A stretch of DNA of 64,000 nt from Minisyncoccota bacterium (GCA_014376695.1 JACMRA010000008.1:24685-88684), one strand, 5' to 3'; positions 49,432 through 59,657 are shown, counted from the stretch's first letter. Made by a program: numbers and translations. The notes: generated by a model from the letters alone, not told the origin.

Positions 49432-50274
49432 CTACTTAGCTTTTCGCGGTTTTCGTCGTGCGATGATTAACTTAGAACTTTGTTTTTTCTTGTTTCGAGT
49501 CTTAACTCCGAGAGCATGCTTTCCCCAAGGTGTCTTTGGGTATTTCATACCAATCGAGTTACTGGCCTCTCCACCTCCGTGAGGGTGGTCAACAGGATTC
49601 ATTACCTTACCTCGAACAGAAGGGCGAACACCTTTGCGTCTAACACGACCAGCTTTTCCTAGTCGAACTAATCCGTGGGCTGTGTTACCAACTCGATTAA
49701 CGATACATTTACAGGTAGCTAGAATCTTGCGGATTTCGCTGGATGGAAGTTTAATCGTAACATATCGCTCATCTTTGGCTGTCACGATGGCGTAAGTTCC
49801 GGCGGATCGAACCATGGTAGCTCCTTTATTTGGACTCATCTCTATTTGAGATACATAAGTTCCAACAGGTATTGTTCCAATCACAACTTGATTGCCGTCT
49901 AGTACTTCGCTGGTAGTCTGGTAGGAGTTCCCAACTTCCATTTTGTCAGTGTGTAGGATATATTTTTTTATACCGGTTTTAAGGCAGCTTACTAGGCAGA
50001 TAAAAGAAGTTCTGTTTGGATCGTATTCAATAGTCAAGACTTTGAATCCCTCTGGGAAGTTTCTTTTGATGTCAATTTGTCTAATCATCTTACGGATACC
50101 TGAGGCTCCCTGATGTCGGACAGTAATTTTTCCTTGGCTTCTACCAGCCTGAACCTTCTTACGTAAGAGTAGAGGCTTATGCGGCTCATTGGTGGTCAAA
50201 ATTTGTTTGTAGTCTACAATGGAGGTAGATCTACGACCCGGTGTTGTAGGCTTGTAAAGTTTTATTCGAGACAT
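49432..50274 (-). CDS. rplB: 50S ribosomal protein L2
   Basis: TPGRRSTSIVDY...GRSQGKITVRHQGAS...VRPSVRGKVMNPVDHPHGGGE. Confidence 0.96.
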   Translation of the reverse strand: MSRIKLYKPTTPGRRSTSIVDYKQILTTNEPHKPLLLRKKVQAGRSQGKITVRHQGASGIRKMIRQIDIKRNFPEGFKVLTIEYDPNRTSFICLVSCLKTGIKKYILHTDKMEVGNSYQTTSEVLDGNQVVIGTIPVGTYVSQIEMSPNKGATMVRSAGTYAIVTAKDERYVTIKLPSSEIRKILATCKCIVNRVGNTAHGLVRLGKAGRVRRKGVRPSVRGKVMNPVDHPHGGGEASNSIGMKYPKTPWGKHALGVKTRNKKKQSSKLIIARRKPRKAK

Positions 50275-50442
50275 ATATTTCTAAAATTTGTAGGTTCGCA
50301 ATAATCAAACTGAAACTTAACTTATTTCAAATAAACTTAGAATTTTATTTTTTGTCAATCTTTTGTACATCAGAATACATCAAGAAAATCCAGTCGGAAC
50401 TGGATTAAATATGATTCTAAAAATTGAATACTATTACTAACT

Positions 50443-50506
50443 AAAAGTTAATTTTGTTGTGTTATAAACGGTCAAAAATAAGTAACTAATTAGATTACAA
50501 ATTTCT
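50443..50506. repeat. 3' arm of the inverted repeat flanking the 16S gene (candidate pre-16S processing stem)
   Basis: reverse complement matches 52227-52302 (agaaatttgta..ctaa.tagttacttatttttga.cg.tta...taacacaa). Confidence 0.8.
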
Positions 50507-50739
50507 ACTCAAAAAATATTTTGTCCAATTGCTAATAAAAAGTAATGAATTATTAGTATAATTATAGATGTATAATTAATTAAATTGAGGTATTTTTTAA
50601 GATTTAGGTTACTTTTTTATAAATACGGTCTTATATTCGTATAATCTTTGTCATATTGTATTTATAAATCAATCATCAAAAACAAGATTTATTAATAAAT
50701 TAAATTTAAATAATAAAAAATTATTTTTTAACTCCTTAA

Positions 50740-52226
50740 TAAGGAGGTAATCCATCCACAGCTTCCGCTACGGATGCCTTGTTACGACTTAAATCCAGTT
50801 ACTAGTTTAGCCTTTGACTCGAAAACTCGAGTTTTGGGGCTCCCCTAATTCCCAGACCTTGACGGGCAGTGTGTACAAAGCCCGAGAACGTATTCACCGT
50901 GAAGAGGATGATTCACGATTACTAGCGATTCCAGCTTCATGAAGTCGGGTTTCAGACTTCAATCCGTACTGAGGGAGGTTTTGAAGATTTGCTCGGTCTC
51001 ACGACTTGGCGGTCTCACTGTACCTTGCCCATTGTATCATGTGTGCAGCCCTAGATGTAAGAGACACGCTGATCTGACGTCATCCCAGCCTTCCTCCTAA
51101 TTAAACTTAGGCAGTCTCTTTAGACATTAAATAACTAAAGATTGGGGTTGCGCTCGTTGCCGGACTTAACCGAACATCTCACGACACGAGCTGACGACGA
51201 CCGTGCATCATCTGTGTAACACTCTCGAAGAAGTCCAACTTTCGAAGGATTTGCAGTTACATGTCAAACCTAGGTGAGGTTCCTCGCTTACTATCGAATT
51301 AAGCCACATGATCCACCGCTTGTGCGGGCTCCCGTCAATTCCTTTGTGTTTTAAGCTTGCGCTCGTACTATACAGGCGGAGTGCTTATAGCGTTAGCTTC
51401 TACCTCTGAAGAAGATTGATTTCCTCCAAAAGTGAGCACTCATCGTTTAGGGCGTGGACTACACGGGTATCTAATCCGTATCGCTCCCCACGCTTTCGTC
51501 CTAGCAGTGTCAGGATATGCCCAGTAGCTTGCTTTCGCTTTAGGTGTTCCCTTACATATCAACGGATTTCACCCCTACTTGTAAAGTTCCAGCTACCTCT
51601 TCATACCTCAAGTAATGTAGTTTTTAGAGCAAACACGCAGTTAAGCTGCGGTCTTTAACCCTAAACACACAAAACCACCGATCGGAACGCTTTACGCCCA
51701 ATAAAACCGGATAACGCTTGGGGTCTCTGTATTACCGCTGCTGCTGGCACAGAGTTAGCAACCCCTTTCTAGAGAACTCTTCATTATAGTAATTCTCCAC
51801 AGAAGTTTACGACCCTAAGGCCTTAGTCCTTCACGCGGCATGGCTCGGTCACGCTTTCGCGCATTGCCGAAGATTCCCCACTGCTGCCACCCGTAGGTGT
51901 CTGGGCCGTGTCTCAGTCCCAGTGTGGCCGTACAACCTCTCAGTCCGGCTACCCGTCTTAGCCTTGGTAGGCTTTTACCCTACCAACTAGCTGATGGGAC
52001 GCAGGCTTGGTTCTTAGCGGGTTACCCCTTTAACTTTGCAGTCACATTCGGAATTACCTAACCTTTCGATTAGCTATGCCAAACTAAAAAACAATACCTA
52101 CGCGTTACTCACCCGTTTGCCGCTGATCATCATGAATATTACTATCCATAAATCACCGCTCAACTTGCATGTGTAATGCCTGCCGCCAGCGTTTATCCTG
52201 AGCCAGGATCAAACTCTCAACAAAAA
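50740..52226 (-). rRNA. rrs: 16S ribosomal RNA
   Basis: 5' AGAGTTTGATCCTGGCTCAG, GTGCCAGCAGCAGCGGTAA, 3' GGATTACCTCCTTA. Confidence 0.97.
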
Positions 52227-52302
52227 AGAAATTTGTATCCTAACTAGTTACTTATTTTTGATCGCTTATATATAGTATATAACACAAATGAATTAACATT
52301 TT
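52227..52302. repeat. 5' arm of the inverted repeat flanking the 16S gene
   Basis: complementary to 50443-50506. Confidence 0.8.
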
Positions 52303-52349
52303 GTTTTGTAATAGTATCCAACTGTTAAGCTAAGTGGTTTTTCTTTTCA

Positions 52350-52395
52350 CTCATTAATATCATTAACAATTAAAAAAAATGTTTTGTCAAGAATT
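52350..52395 (-). promoter_or_regulatory. candidate 16S promoter
   Basis: minus strand TTGACA followed by an AT-rich spacer and TTAATG/ATATTAAT. Confidence 0.35.
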
Positions 52396-52595
52396 AGTTT
52401 TTGGAGGATATCTAAAAGCTTGTGTTATTCTTTTTAAATAGCTATCAAACTAATATCTAAATCGTTTTTAAAACCAAAAAGCCCAAAAGCCAAAATTTGT
52501 TCAATATAAGCTTTTTGGATGTGGTTATTTTGACAATTGATTTTATCTATAATATTAATATAAGTAACTCACTCTAATTACTATAACTTATCCGT

Positions 52596-53777
52596 ATGTC
52601 AACGATTAATCTAAGTATCTTAACCAAGGAAATTCTCAAAAATATTCAGATTTGCAACCAAATTTCTCTAAAAAAATCTGATATTGACTTATTTACTAAC
52701 ACATTGGTTAGCGTTACGGGGGAGCAAATTACATTGTTTTCGTCTAATAATTCGGTTTTTTATATCGGAAAAATGAAATTAGCCAGCGAACTTCCAATTA
52801 CTAGCGAGCTAAAATTTTTGGTCAAAACAGACCAATTTAATAATATTCTTAATGTCATTAACGATGAATATGTTAATCTAATAATCGATACAGAAAAACT
52901 AACTTTGCAGCTTAAAGGCCTAAAAAGCAAGCACCAGCTCCGAATCTCCGTTGAAAATTTAGAAAATTTTATTATCCCTGCCCAAAACACCCAAAATCAG
53001 GTTGCCGAATTTTTGCTTACGGTTGACGAGCTAAATGAGACCAATAAATCAAGTTTAATTAGCGTTGGTAACCCAAAAAGTATGTATGACGCGCCATATC
53101 TGAATATTTGTTATACTCTCCGGCCTTCTGCTAGCCAATTAGTTATTGTGGCTACCGACCGTTACAGGATCACCCGAAATCAGCTTACCAAAGAATTTAC
53201 GAGCCTTAGCGATGAGGTTAAGAGTGCAGAATTTACCAATTTTTTGTTGCCGCCTAATTCGCTCAAGTTGGTCGCCAGCGCTGTAAATGATAAAAATATT
53301 AAGGTAAGGTTTGAGACTGAGTATAGTTTTTTTGAAATTGACGACAACCGAACTATTATCACTAGATATGGTGATGGTAAGTTCTCGGATTATGAGAAGA
53401 TTATACCCCAAAGCTTTAGCTGCTCTTTTAATATAAACACCGAAGAATTTCTCTCATCGCTCAAACAGGTTTATTGGTGTATAGCAAACGATGTAAAAAA
53501 GTCTGTCCAGATTCAGCTCAATCCGCTAGAAAATTCTCTTTCCCTCTCGGCTATCAATGTCAATGGAGAAGAATCTAGTGCGGAAATTAAACTCGAATCG
53601 TATCAAGGTAATAATGAAAGTTGGACTCAATTCTTCAACGCAGATTATCTAAAAGACTATCTTAGTACGATTAAAACCGACACATTCTTATGGGAATCCA
53701 ACCCAAACAAGCCGGTAATCCTGAGTCCAAAAGATCAAAAGAATTCTCAGTTTTACTTAGTTGGCGTCCTTAGATAG
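52596..53777 (+). CDS. dnaN: DNA polymerase III beta subunit (sliding clamp)
   Basis: size, three-domain layout, LVIVATDRYRITRNQL motif. Confidence 0.82.
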   Translation: MSTINLSILTKEILKNIQICNQISLKKSDIDLFTNTLVSVTGEQITLFSSNNSVFYIGKMKLASELPITSELKFLVKTDQFNNILNVINDEYVNLIIDTEKLTLQLKGLKSKHQLRISVENLENFIIPAQNTQNQVAEFLLTVDELNETNKSSLISVGNPKSMYDAPYLNICYTLRPSASQLVIVATDRYRITRNQLTKEFTSLSDEVKSAEFTNFLLPPNSLKLVASAVNDKNIKVRFETEYSFFEIDDNRTIITRYGDGKFSDYEKIIPQSFSCSFNINTEEFLSSLKQVYWCIANDVKKSVQIQLNPLENSLSLSAINVNGEESSAEIKLESYQGNNESWTQFFNADYLKDYLSTIKTDTFLWESNPNKPVILSPKDQKNSQFYLVGVLR

Positions 53778-54596
53778 GTAAAAATTATCTAATTCCAAAA
53801 AATTGACCAAAGGTATAATTTCTACATTACTGGCTGTTCTTTCCAAATGCTGGATGTACGGGATGTCGATGTCTCGTTGCTCACCAGGGGCCAAATCACT
53901 AACCGCAAAATCCCCAACTCCAATAATACTGTCTTGCTTATCTCTCACCGTAAAAATTATATCCACATTCTTAATATTGACTTTGTCCCGATTTTTTAGC
54001 GTGAAACCGATATTCATATAATTAGTAAATGTTCTGAGGGTGTATTTTTCGTTAGAAACTACTATATCCGGTTTCTTGAATTTTTTTGACATTGGGTTAT
54101 AATAGATTGGAGTAGTTTGGTTATTGCGATTGATTATTAGACGATCCGCTCGCCCGTCGGGGCTTTTGTAGGTTATGTAGCGAGTATCGCCAGGTAAAAT
54201 ATAAGATGTCCTGGTTTCTTGGTTGATTGCAGCCCCATTTTTGTCAAGAACTTGTATATCGTAAACAAATGGATAAAAACCAATTTCTGGATTATCCTTG
54301 TTATTTATAGAAAAATACAATTCTTTCGAGCCATCTTTGAGCGGGACAACCTGCGTTGGGGAAATAATCAGAGGCTTTTCAACGATGAATTTGGGGATAA
54401 AAAAGCTAGCTGTATCCAAGCGACTGGGATTGGCAAATAACCTAAACCAAGTAGTGGAGGTAAAAATACCCAAAAAATAAATCGGTGCCAATAGGCAAAG
54501 CATGACCACCGTAAATATAATTATACTTCTTCTAACTCCTCCTTGGAACCAAATTGAAATATTCTCCAACTGTTTTTGTAAATTATCTGCAAACAT
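53757..54596 (-). CDS. hypothetical single-TM protein
   Basis: full-length ORF, overlaps the 3' end of convergent dnaN. Confidence 0.55.
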   Translation of the reverse strand: MFADNLQKQLENISIWFQGGVRRSIIIFTVVMLCLLAPIYFLGIFTSTTWFRLFANPSRLDTASFFIPKFIVEKPLIISPTQVVPLKDGSKELYFSINNKDNPEIGFYPFVYDIQVLDKNGAAINQETRTSYILPGDTRYITYKSPDGRADRLIINRNNQTTPIYYNPMSKKFKKPDIVVSNEKYTLRTFTNYMNIGFTLKNRDKVNIKNVDIIFTVRDKQDSIIGVGDFAVSDLAPGEQRDIDIPYIQHLERTASNVEIIPLVNFLELDNFYLSKDAN

Positions 54597-54834
54597 ACAT
54601 ATTTATTCTAATATTGACAACAGCTGCCTTTTGCTGCACCGATGAATCAATCTTACAAGATAAGTTAGACTTGGGCAAGAATATATTGAAGCCACAAAAA
54701 ACCGCACTAATATCAAAAAAAGTTTGACAAACTAAAAATAATTTTTCAAGTTTTTATATATAAGCCCAAGAATCGTTAATCATCAGCCTTTCGACCAAAT
54801 TTTTATCCAACGCTTATTTCAAGATTATACTAAT

Positions 54835-55002
54835 ATGACAAAACAGAACTCGGCAATTCCTAAACCCCCTACTATATTTTTGATTAGTTTTTTTTATAGT
54901 ATTTTTGTTTTATTATTTTTTGTTAGCTTGTCTATTGTCACTCCAGTTAATAGCAAGTCACCAGTTAGTGTACAGGTTTCTAACAACTTCCTGACTAAAT
55001 AG
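54835..55002 (+). CDS. small TM peptide (55 aa)
   Basis: MTKQNSAIPKPPTIFLISFFYSIFVLLFFVSLSIVTPVNSKSPVSVQVSNNFLTK. Confidence 0.4.
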   Translation: MTKQNSAIPKPPTIFLISFFYSIFVLLFFVSLSIVTPVNSKSPVSVQVSNNFLTK

Positions 55003-55028
55003 TCCTGCTAGTTAGCTTTTACATCCAT

Positions 55029-55685
55029 ATGAACACCAAGATTTCTCCAAGTAGTACAATATCTGATAACCAAAGCATGAGCAAAATCATAATTGCCGAT
55101 ACGGAAACTACAACACTTCGCCTCGAAATAGTTGATTATGTCAAAACCCAATTAGAAATTACAGCTATCGCCAGTCCTGATTTTTTGGAATTCGAAAAAG
55201 ATATCGTCTTAACTGGGCTTTTGGAAGGCTTGGTCAAATTAAAAAACCGGGCTGATAATGACTCGAGCAAACGCGCCTCTCGGATTATTCTTGATATTAT
55301 AGAAGATCACTACGATATTTTAGCTTCCAAAAAAAACAAATATCTTAAGCTTCGCGATCTGAGTTGGGATAAAGTCTTTGGGATATTACCAGAGATAAAA
55401 ATACTACTAAAGCACAAACAAGTCCTACTTAATGATATTTTGATTTTTATTAACAAGGTCAAAGAGAAATGTCCACTTCCTTATCAATACTATTGGATAC
55501 TAAATACACGAGCAAAAGATCCGCGATCCAAACTAATTCCCGAAGAGATTTTTTTGCTTGATTATCTCCAAGACTACGATAAAGCCATAACCAAAAATAC
55601 CAAAGAACTCAAAAATCATTACCGTAGCGAATCTAGGCAAGGAATGTTCGGAATCCGAGCGGCTATTAAATCGGTAATTAAATAA
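55029..55685 (+). CDS. hypothetical protein
   Basis: full-length ORF. Confidence 0.55.
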   Translation: MNTKISPSSTISDNQSMSKIIIADTETTTLRLEIVDYVKTQLEITAIASPDFLEFEKDIVLTGLLEGLVKLKNRADNDSSKRASRIILDIIEDHYDILASKKNKYLKLRDLSWDKVFGILPEIKILLKHKQVLLNDILIFINKVKEKCPLPYQYYWILNTRAKDPRSKLIPEEIFLLDYLQDYDKAITKNTKELKNHYRSESRQGMFGIRAAIKSVIK

Positions 55686-55699
55686 GTCAGAGGTCAGCC

Positions 55700-56065
55700 T
55701 TGCCAACAATCTCAATTTCAATTAGTTTGTGGTTACCATTTCCACCTGTTCAAAATAATTCCAATCTTTATATTATGTCTGAAAAAAAAACTTTTTTCGC
55801 TGGCCAAGAAGAAGTCTTCGCCCGATTAGCAAGCCTGGTTATTAACTGTCTATTTTTTACTATATTTATCGTTGCCAAAGACTATATTACTCTACAATGG
55901 AAAGAGATGCTAATAGTTCTGGGGGTCTTTTGGATTCTGTACGAATTGGTGGCAATTTTGTTGTTTCAAATGTTTGTATTTTTCTCGAGTAATCGCAAAG
56001 TTGAGCAGGTAATCCCGGAAACAACCAAACCCATCGAGGACATTGACCAAAGCCCTAATCAATAA
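55700..56065 (+). CDS. hypothetical two-TM protein (start likely at MSEKKTFF)
   Basis: ORF with two TMs. Confidence 0.5.
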   Translation: MPTISISISLWLPFPPVQNNSNLYIMSEKKTFFAGQEEVFARLASLVINCLFFTIFIVAKDYITLQWKEMLIVLGVFWILYELVAILLFQMFVFFSSNRKVEQVIPETTKPIEDIDQSPNQ

Positions 56066-56609
56066 TCGCATCTTCAAGGTTTGCCAAATCTTTTTTGGAC
56101 AATTTTTTGCCGCCAGCCTTGATGAATACCTTGCCCGATAAATGATCGTATTCGTGCTGAATAACTCTCGATAACCACCCCTTGGCTAGGAGTTTTTTGG
56201 ACTTTTGATAGACCGGCTTGGCGTCCTTGGTTATCACCTCTTTGAGATTTTTGATTGTATCGTACTCTAGTTGGATGATCTCAGATCTGACAATATCCCA
56301 GTATTCGCTCGGGAACGACAGACAGCCCTCAATCATTGAAACTTTATTTTGGCTATAAAAAGTAATCTTTGGATTAATTACAATAAAGTCAGACTCCTTG
56401 AGCTTCTTGGCAAGATCCTTATCTTGGCTTAATCGGACAATAAATAGCTGAAGGCTGGCTCCCACCTGAGGAGCCGCAAGACCTACGCCGATACCTTGCA
56501 CTGTTTGCCACATATTTTTGACCAAATCTAGATCGCTACTCGATAAGGGTAACTTTACGCTTTTGGCTATTTGAGTCAGTATCGGACTAGGATAAGTAAG
56601 GATTTTCAT
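56055..56609 (-). CDS. def: peptide deformylase
   Basis: GVGLAAPQVG, EGCLSFP, QHEYDHLSG. Confidence 0.95.
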   Translation of the reverse strand: MKILTYPSPILTQIAKSVKLPLSSSDLDLVKNMWQTVQGIGVGLAAPQVGASLQLFIVRLSQDKDLAKKLKESDFIVINPKITFYSQNKVSMIEGCLSFPSEYWDIVRSEIIQLEYDTIKNLKEVITKDAKPVYQKSKKLLAKGWLSRVIQHEYDHLSGKVFIKAGGKKLSKKDLANLEDAIID

Positions 56610-56648
56610 AATTATACTAAGACTGGAGTTTGGCTCTTTGTCAACGAG

Positions 56649-57743
56649 TTAAAAAGTCTGTATAATCTCGCGAACCTTCTCAACTATACTATCTCTGTCA
56701 ATTTGAGCCATCTGCATTAGTTCAAGCGGCGTGCCACTGCGAGGAATTACATTAACTGCCAATGAATAGGTCGGCTTAATAGCTATTCCTGAGCTACAAA
56801 TTGCCTCGTAAATACCACCTTCAGGATAATGATCTTCAACTACCAAAATGCTATTAGATTTGGCATAGGCTCTTTGGAGGGTTTCGACGTCCATTGGCTT
56901 GACGGAATATAAGTCAACTAAATCTACATAAACCCCTTCTTGTTCGAGTAATAAAGAGGCTTGGTAGGCTTGATGGAGGGTAATCCCCGCACTAATTATA
57001 GTTATCAGGCTTAATTTATGACTAATTATTTGCTTACTGCCACCTATCTTGAACTCATGCGTATCGTTATAAAGATTAGGCAAATTTTCCCGGGTTACAC
57101 GCAAATAAGTAACAGAATTATATGTATTAACAGCAAGTTCAAGGAGTTTTTGGGCGGACGTATTGTCGCTGGGATAAAGAATTATACTGCCGCGTATGCA
57201 CCGAAAGAAACTTATATCCTCTAAGGCCATCTGGCTTGGCCCGTCCGCCCCTATTGAGATACCGCAATGTGTCCCAATTATTTTGATGTTAGACCGTGGA
57301 GCCGAATATTGAGACATTCTTATTTGGTCAGCTGCCCGTATCAAAAAAGCCCCGAATGTAACGGCCACAGGAATCTTGCCAGAGACACACAATCCTTGAG
57401 CCACGCTTATCATATTCTGCTCGGCGATATAACATTGGATAAACCGCTCCGGATACTCCACGTCAAAAAGACTTGTAAAGGTTGAATTAGAGACTTCACT
57501 GTCTAGAACTACCAGATCTGGATTCGCGGCTCCTAGGTCTACTAGTCTGCGCCCCACAGCTTCTCTAAGGGAGAAAACTTGGTTAATATTGTACACGCCG
57601 CCGCTTAAAATTGCGATTTGATTTCCAAGGCTAATTAGCCCACTACCTAATTGAATAATCTCGTCTTCTACCGAACTGTTCACCTCTGACTTACGTGAGT
57701 CCTCTGGATTTGCCTTGGTGTTATCAACCGCCATATTAATCAC
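56649..57743 (-). CDS. transketolase C-terminal half (Pyr + C-terminal domains)
   Basis: SLREAVGRRLVDLGAANPDLVVLDSEVSNST...YIAEQNMISVAQGL...THCGISIGADGPSQMALED. Confidence 0.88.
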   Translation of the reverse strand: MINMAVDNTKANPEDSRKSEVNSSVEDEIIQLGSGLISLGNQIAILSGGVYNINQVFSLREAVGRRLVDLGAANPDLVVLDSEVSNSTFTSLFDVEYPERFIQCYIAEQNMISVAQGLCVSGKIPVAVTFGAFLIRAADQIRMSQYSAPRSNIKIIGTHCGISIGADGPSQMALEDISFFRCIRGSIILYPSDNTSAQKLLELAVNTYNSVTYLRVTRENLPNLYNDTHEFKIGGSKQIISHKLSLITIISAGITLHQAYQASLLLEQEGVYVDLVDLYSVKPMDVETLQRAYAKSNSILVVEDHYPEGGIYEAICSSGIAIKPTYSLAVNVIPRSGTPLELMQMAQIDRDSIVEKVREIIQTF

Positions 57744-57763
57744 ATTTATATTAAAATAGTCTT

Positions 57764-58336
57764 TTATTTTTTGACCTCGGCCGGCCTGGGGGCTATTCCA
57801 AACTTAATTACCGGATAATAAAAACAAGCAATTGGAAGCAGTATCCACACCCAAGGTACCGCCGACCAAAAACTCTGAGTTACCACAGTACTTACAGTGT
57901 CGCCGTAAGTATTGGCATACCCGTTGGACGCTCGAATAAACCATTCTGGATAGCTCGTTGGCATCGGTACCAGTGTAAATACACTATTGATAGTAAAGAG
58001 GTAAAACCCAAGGACGGCGATGATAGTTACCCAAAATTCGAGATTCGAACCAGCTGGTTTGTCAATTTTGAGGCCTAGTGGCTTAATCAAAAAACTCCGA
58101 ATAATTAGCGTTATGAAAACCGTCACCATAAGTAAAACATTCCAAACCTGCCCTGGGGATATGTTGTAGTTAATAATCACACTCATTAGCGAAATAACCC
58201 ACTTAGCCAATAAAATTATTAAGGAGTCAAATAATCTAAAAAGGAATAAACTAAAAATGGTGGCCAGGTAAAATTCGGAGAGGTCGGGCTTTTTCCAGAC
58301 AAAGATATTTATCTGGCGAAGAAAATCCATAAACAT
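57764..58336 (-). CDS. hypothetical multi-TM protein
   Basis: ORF with 4 predicted TMs. Confidence 0.55.
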   Translation of the reverse strand: MFMDFLRQINIFVWKKPDLSEFYLATIFSLFLFRLFDSLIILLAKWVISLMSVIINYNISPGQVWNVLLMVTVFITLIIRSFLIKPLGLKIDKPAGSNLEFWVTIIAVLGFYLFTINSVFTLVPMPTSYPEWFIRASNGYANTYGDTVSTVVTQSFWSAVPWVWILLPIACFYYPVIKFGIAPRPAEVKK

Positions 58337-58534
58337 AAATGAGAGGGTGGGAATTGTGTTTTTGTTAAATTGATAGTTCTATTTGTATAGATTATAATGA
58401 TTTGTGTCAAATATCAAGACAATAAACTTAGCTATCGAGTAATATGATTTGACAAATCTGTTAGTTTGAGTTTTTATTATAAATAATAGACAATCAGTAA
58501 TAGGCTTAGCTACTAAGAATTTTTAAAAGAATAT

Positions 58535-58885
58535 ATGTCAAGAGTTAAAGGAGCATTATCCGCCAGAAAACATCGTAATTACTTGCTCAAAAGAGCTAAG
58601 GGATACCTTAACGGTGCCAAAAATAAGTTTAGACTAGCCAAAGAGCGATTACTCAAGGCAGATTCTAACGCTTACAAAAGTCGAAGACTCCGCAAAAGAG
58701 AGTTCCGAGCACTATGGATCGCTCGTATTAACGGTGCACTAGACCAGATTAATTCTAGTTATAATTACAGCCGTTTTATGCATGCACTTAAGGTTAAGGA
58801 AGTTGAACTCAACCGAAAATCCCTCTCTGAGATGGCCATTAATAACATCGATGCTTTCAAAGATTTGGTAAATAGCTTAGCCTAA
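58535..58885 (+). CDS. rplT: 50S ribosomal protein L20
   Basis: MSRVKGALSARKHRNYLLKRAKGYLNGAKNKFRLAKERLLKA...RRLRKREFRALWIARINGA. Confidence 0.95.
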   Translation: MSRVKGALSARKHRNYLLKRAKGYLNGAKNKFRLAKERLLKADSNAYKSRRLRKREFRALWIARINGALDQINSSYNYSRFMHALKVKEVELNRKSLSEMAINNIDAFKDLVNSLA

Positions 58886-58933
58886 GACTTGATTATTATC
58901 AGACAATTTATTCACCTTTAACCTAACATTATT

Positions 58934-59119
58934 ATGGGAACACCAAAAAAAAGACTAACCAAACGACGCCAAGGAAATCGACGAAGTCAAGGTCACGGCA
59001 AATTAACAGCCGTTTGCCTAGCTAGCTGTACAAACTGTAACACACGAGTAATGCCACATCAAGTATGTCATACCTGTGGACATTACCGAGGCAAAAAAAT
59101 CTTAGCTAAATTAATCTAA
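58934..59119 (+). CDS. rpmF: 50S ribosomal protein L32
   Basis: MGTPKKRLTKRRQGNRRSQ...CTNCNTRVMPHQVCHTCGHYRGKKI. Confidence 0.93.
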   Translation: MGTPKKRLTKRRQGNRRSQGHGKLTAVCLASCTNCNTRVMPHQVCHTCGHYRGKKILAKLI

Positions 59120-59131
59120 GCTAGATAACTT

Positions 59132-59599
59132 ATGCTAACGACAAAAATCCGCTCACTATTATTTTTGGTAATTTACAATTATTTATATCAAGACAACTTT
59201 ATTGATTATGATACTAGTAGCGAAACCAATATAGTAGAGCGGATTAGTGATATTTACATAGATGCTAACTATTCTAAGACTCACCTCCAAGAAAAGCCAA
59301 GTTTTAGCACCGAGGAGATCGAAGAGCTAAAGGATTTCTTCAAGGAATTTAAGGTACTTATACCAACAATTCAGGTAGAGGCTCGTAAATATATCAACTG
59401 GGACAAAACCTCTTTTATATTACAGAGTATTTTAATGCTCTTATTGGCGGAGCTGCAGACTATAAGTAGTGGAGGTATTCAAGTCACCGCCGACCAAAAA
59501 AAACTTATTACCAGAAGTTATCTTAAGCTATGCCAGCAATACATTGATAATCAATCAGTTAGTTTGCTGCACGCTGTTCTGACCAAGGTTTTGGACTAA
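59132..59599 (+). CDS. nusB: NusB-like transcription antitermination factor
   Basis: INWDKTSFILQSILMLLLAELQ and all-helical size match; follows rpmF. Confidence 0.6.
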   Translation: MLTTKIRSLLFLVIYNYLYQDNFIDYDTSSETNIVERISDIYIDANYSKTHLQEKPSFSTEEIEELKDFFKEFKVLIPTIQVEARKYINWDKTSFILQSILMLLLAELQTISSGGIQVTADQKKLITRSYLKLCQQYIDNQSVSLLHAVLTKVLD

Positions 59600-59657
59600 G
59601 GTTTCTTGACAAAGATTTAATTTTTATTCTTACTATTAGAGTATTTGAAGGATATAT

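Noticed and set aside
50285-50740. Possible 23S/5S or tRNA in the region beyond the 16S 3' end
   Set aside because: Only ~450 nt of AT-rich sequence before rplB; no rRNA or tRNA motifs.
51416-51658. 80-aa ORF inside the 16S gene
   Set aside because: Lies wholly within conserved rRNA.
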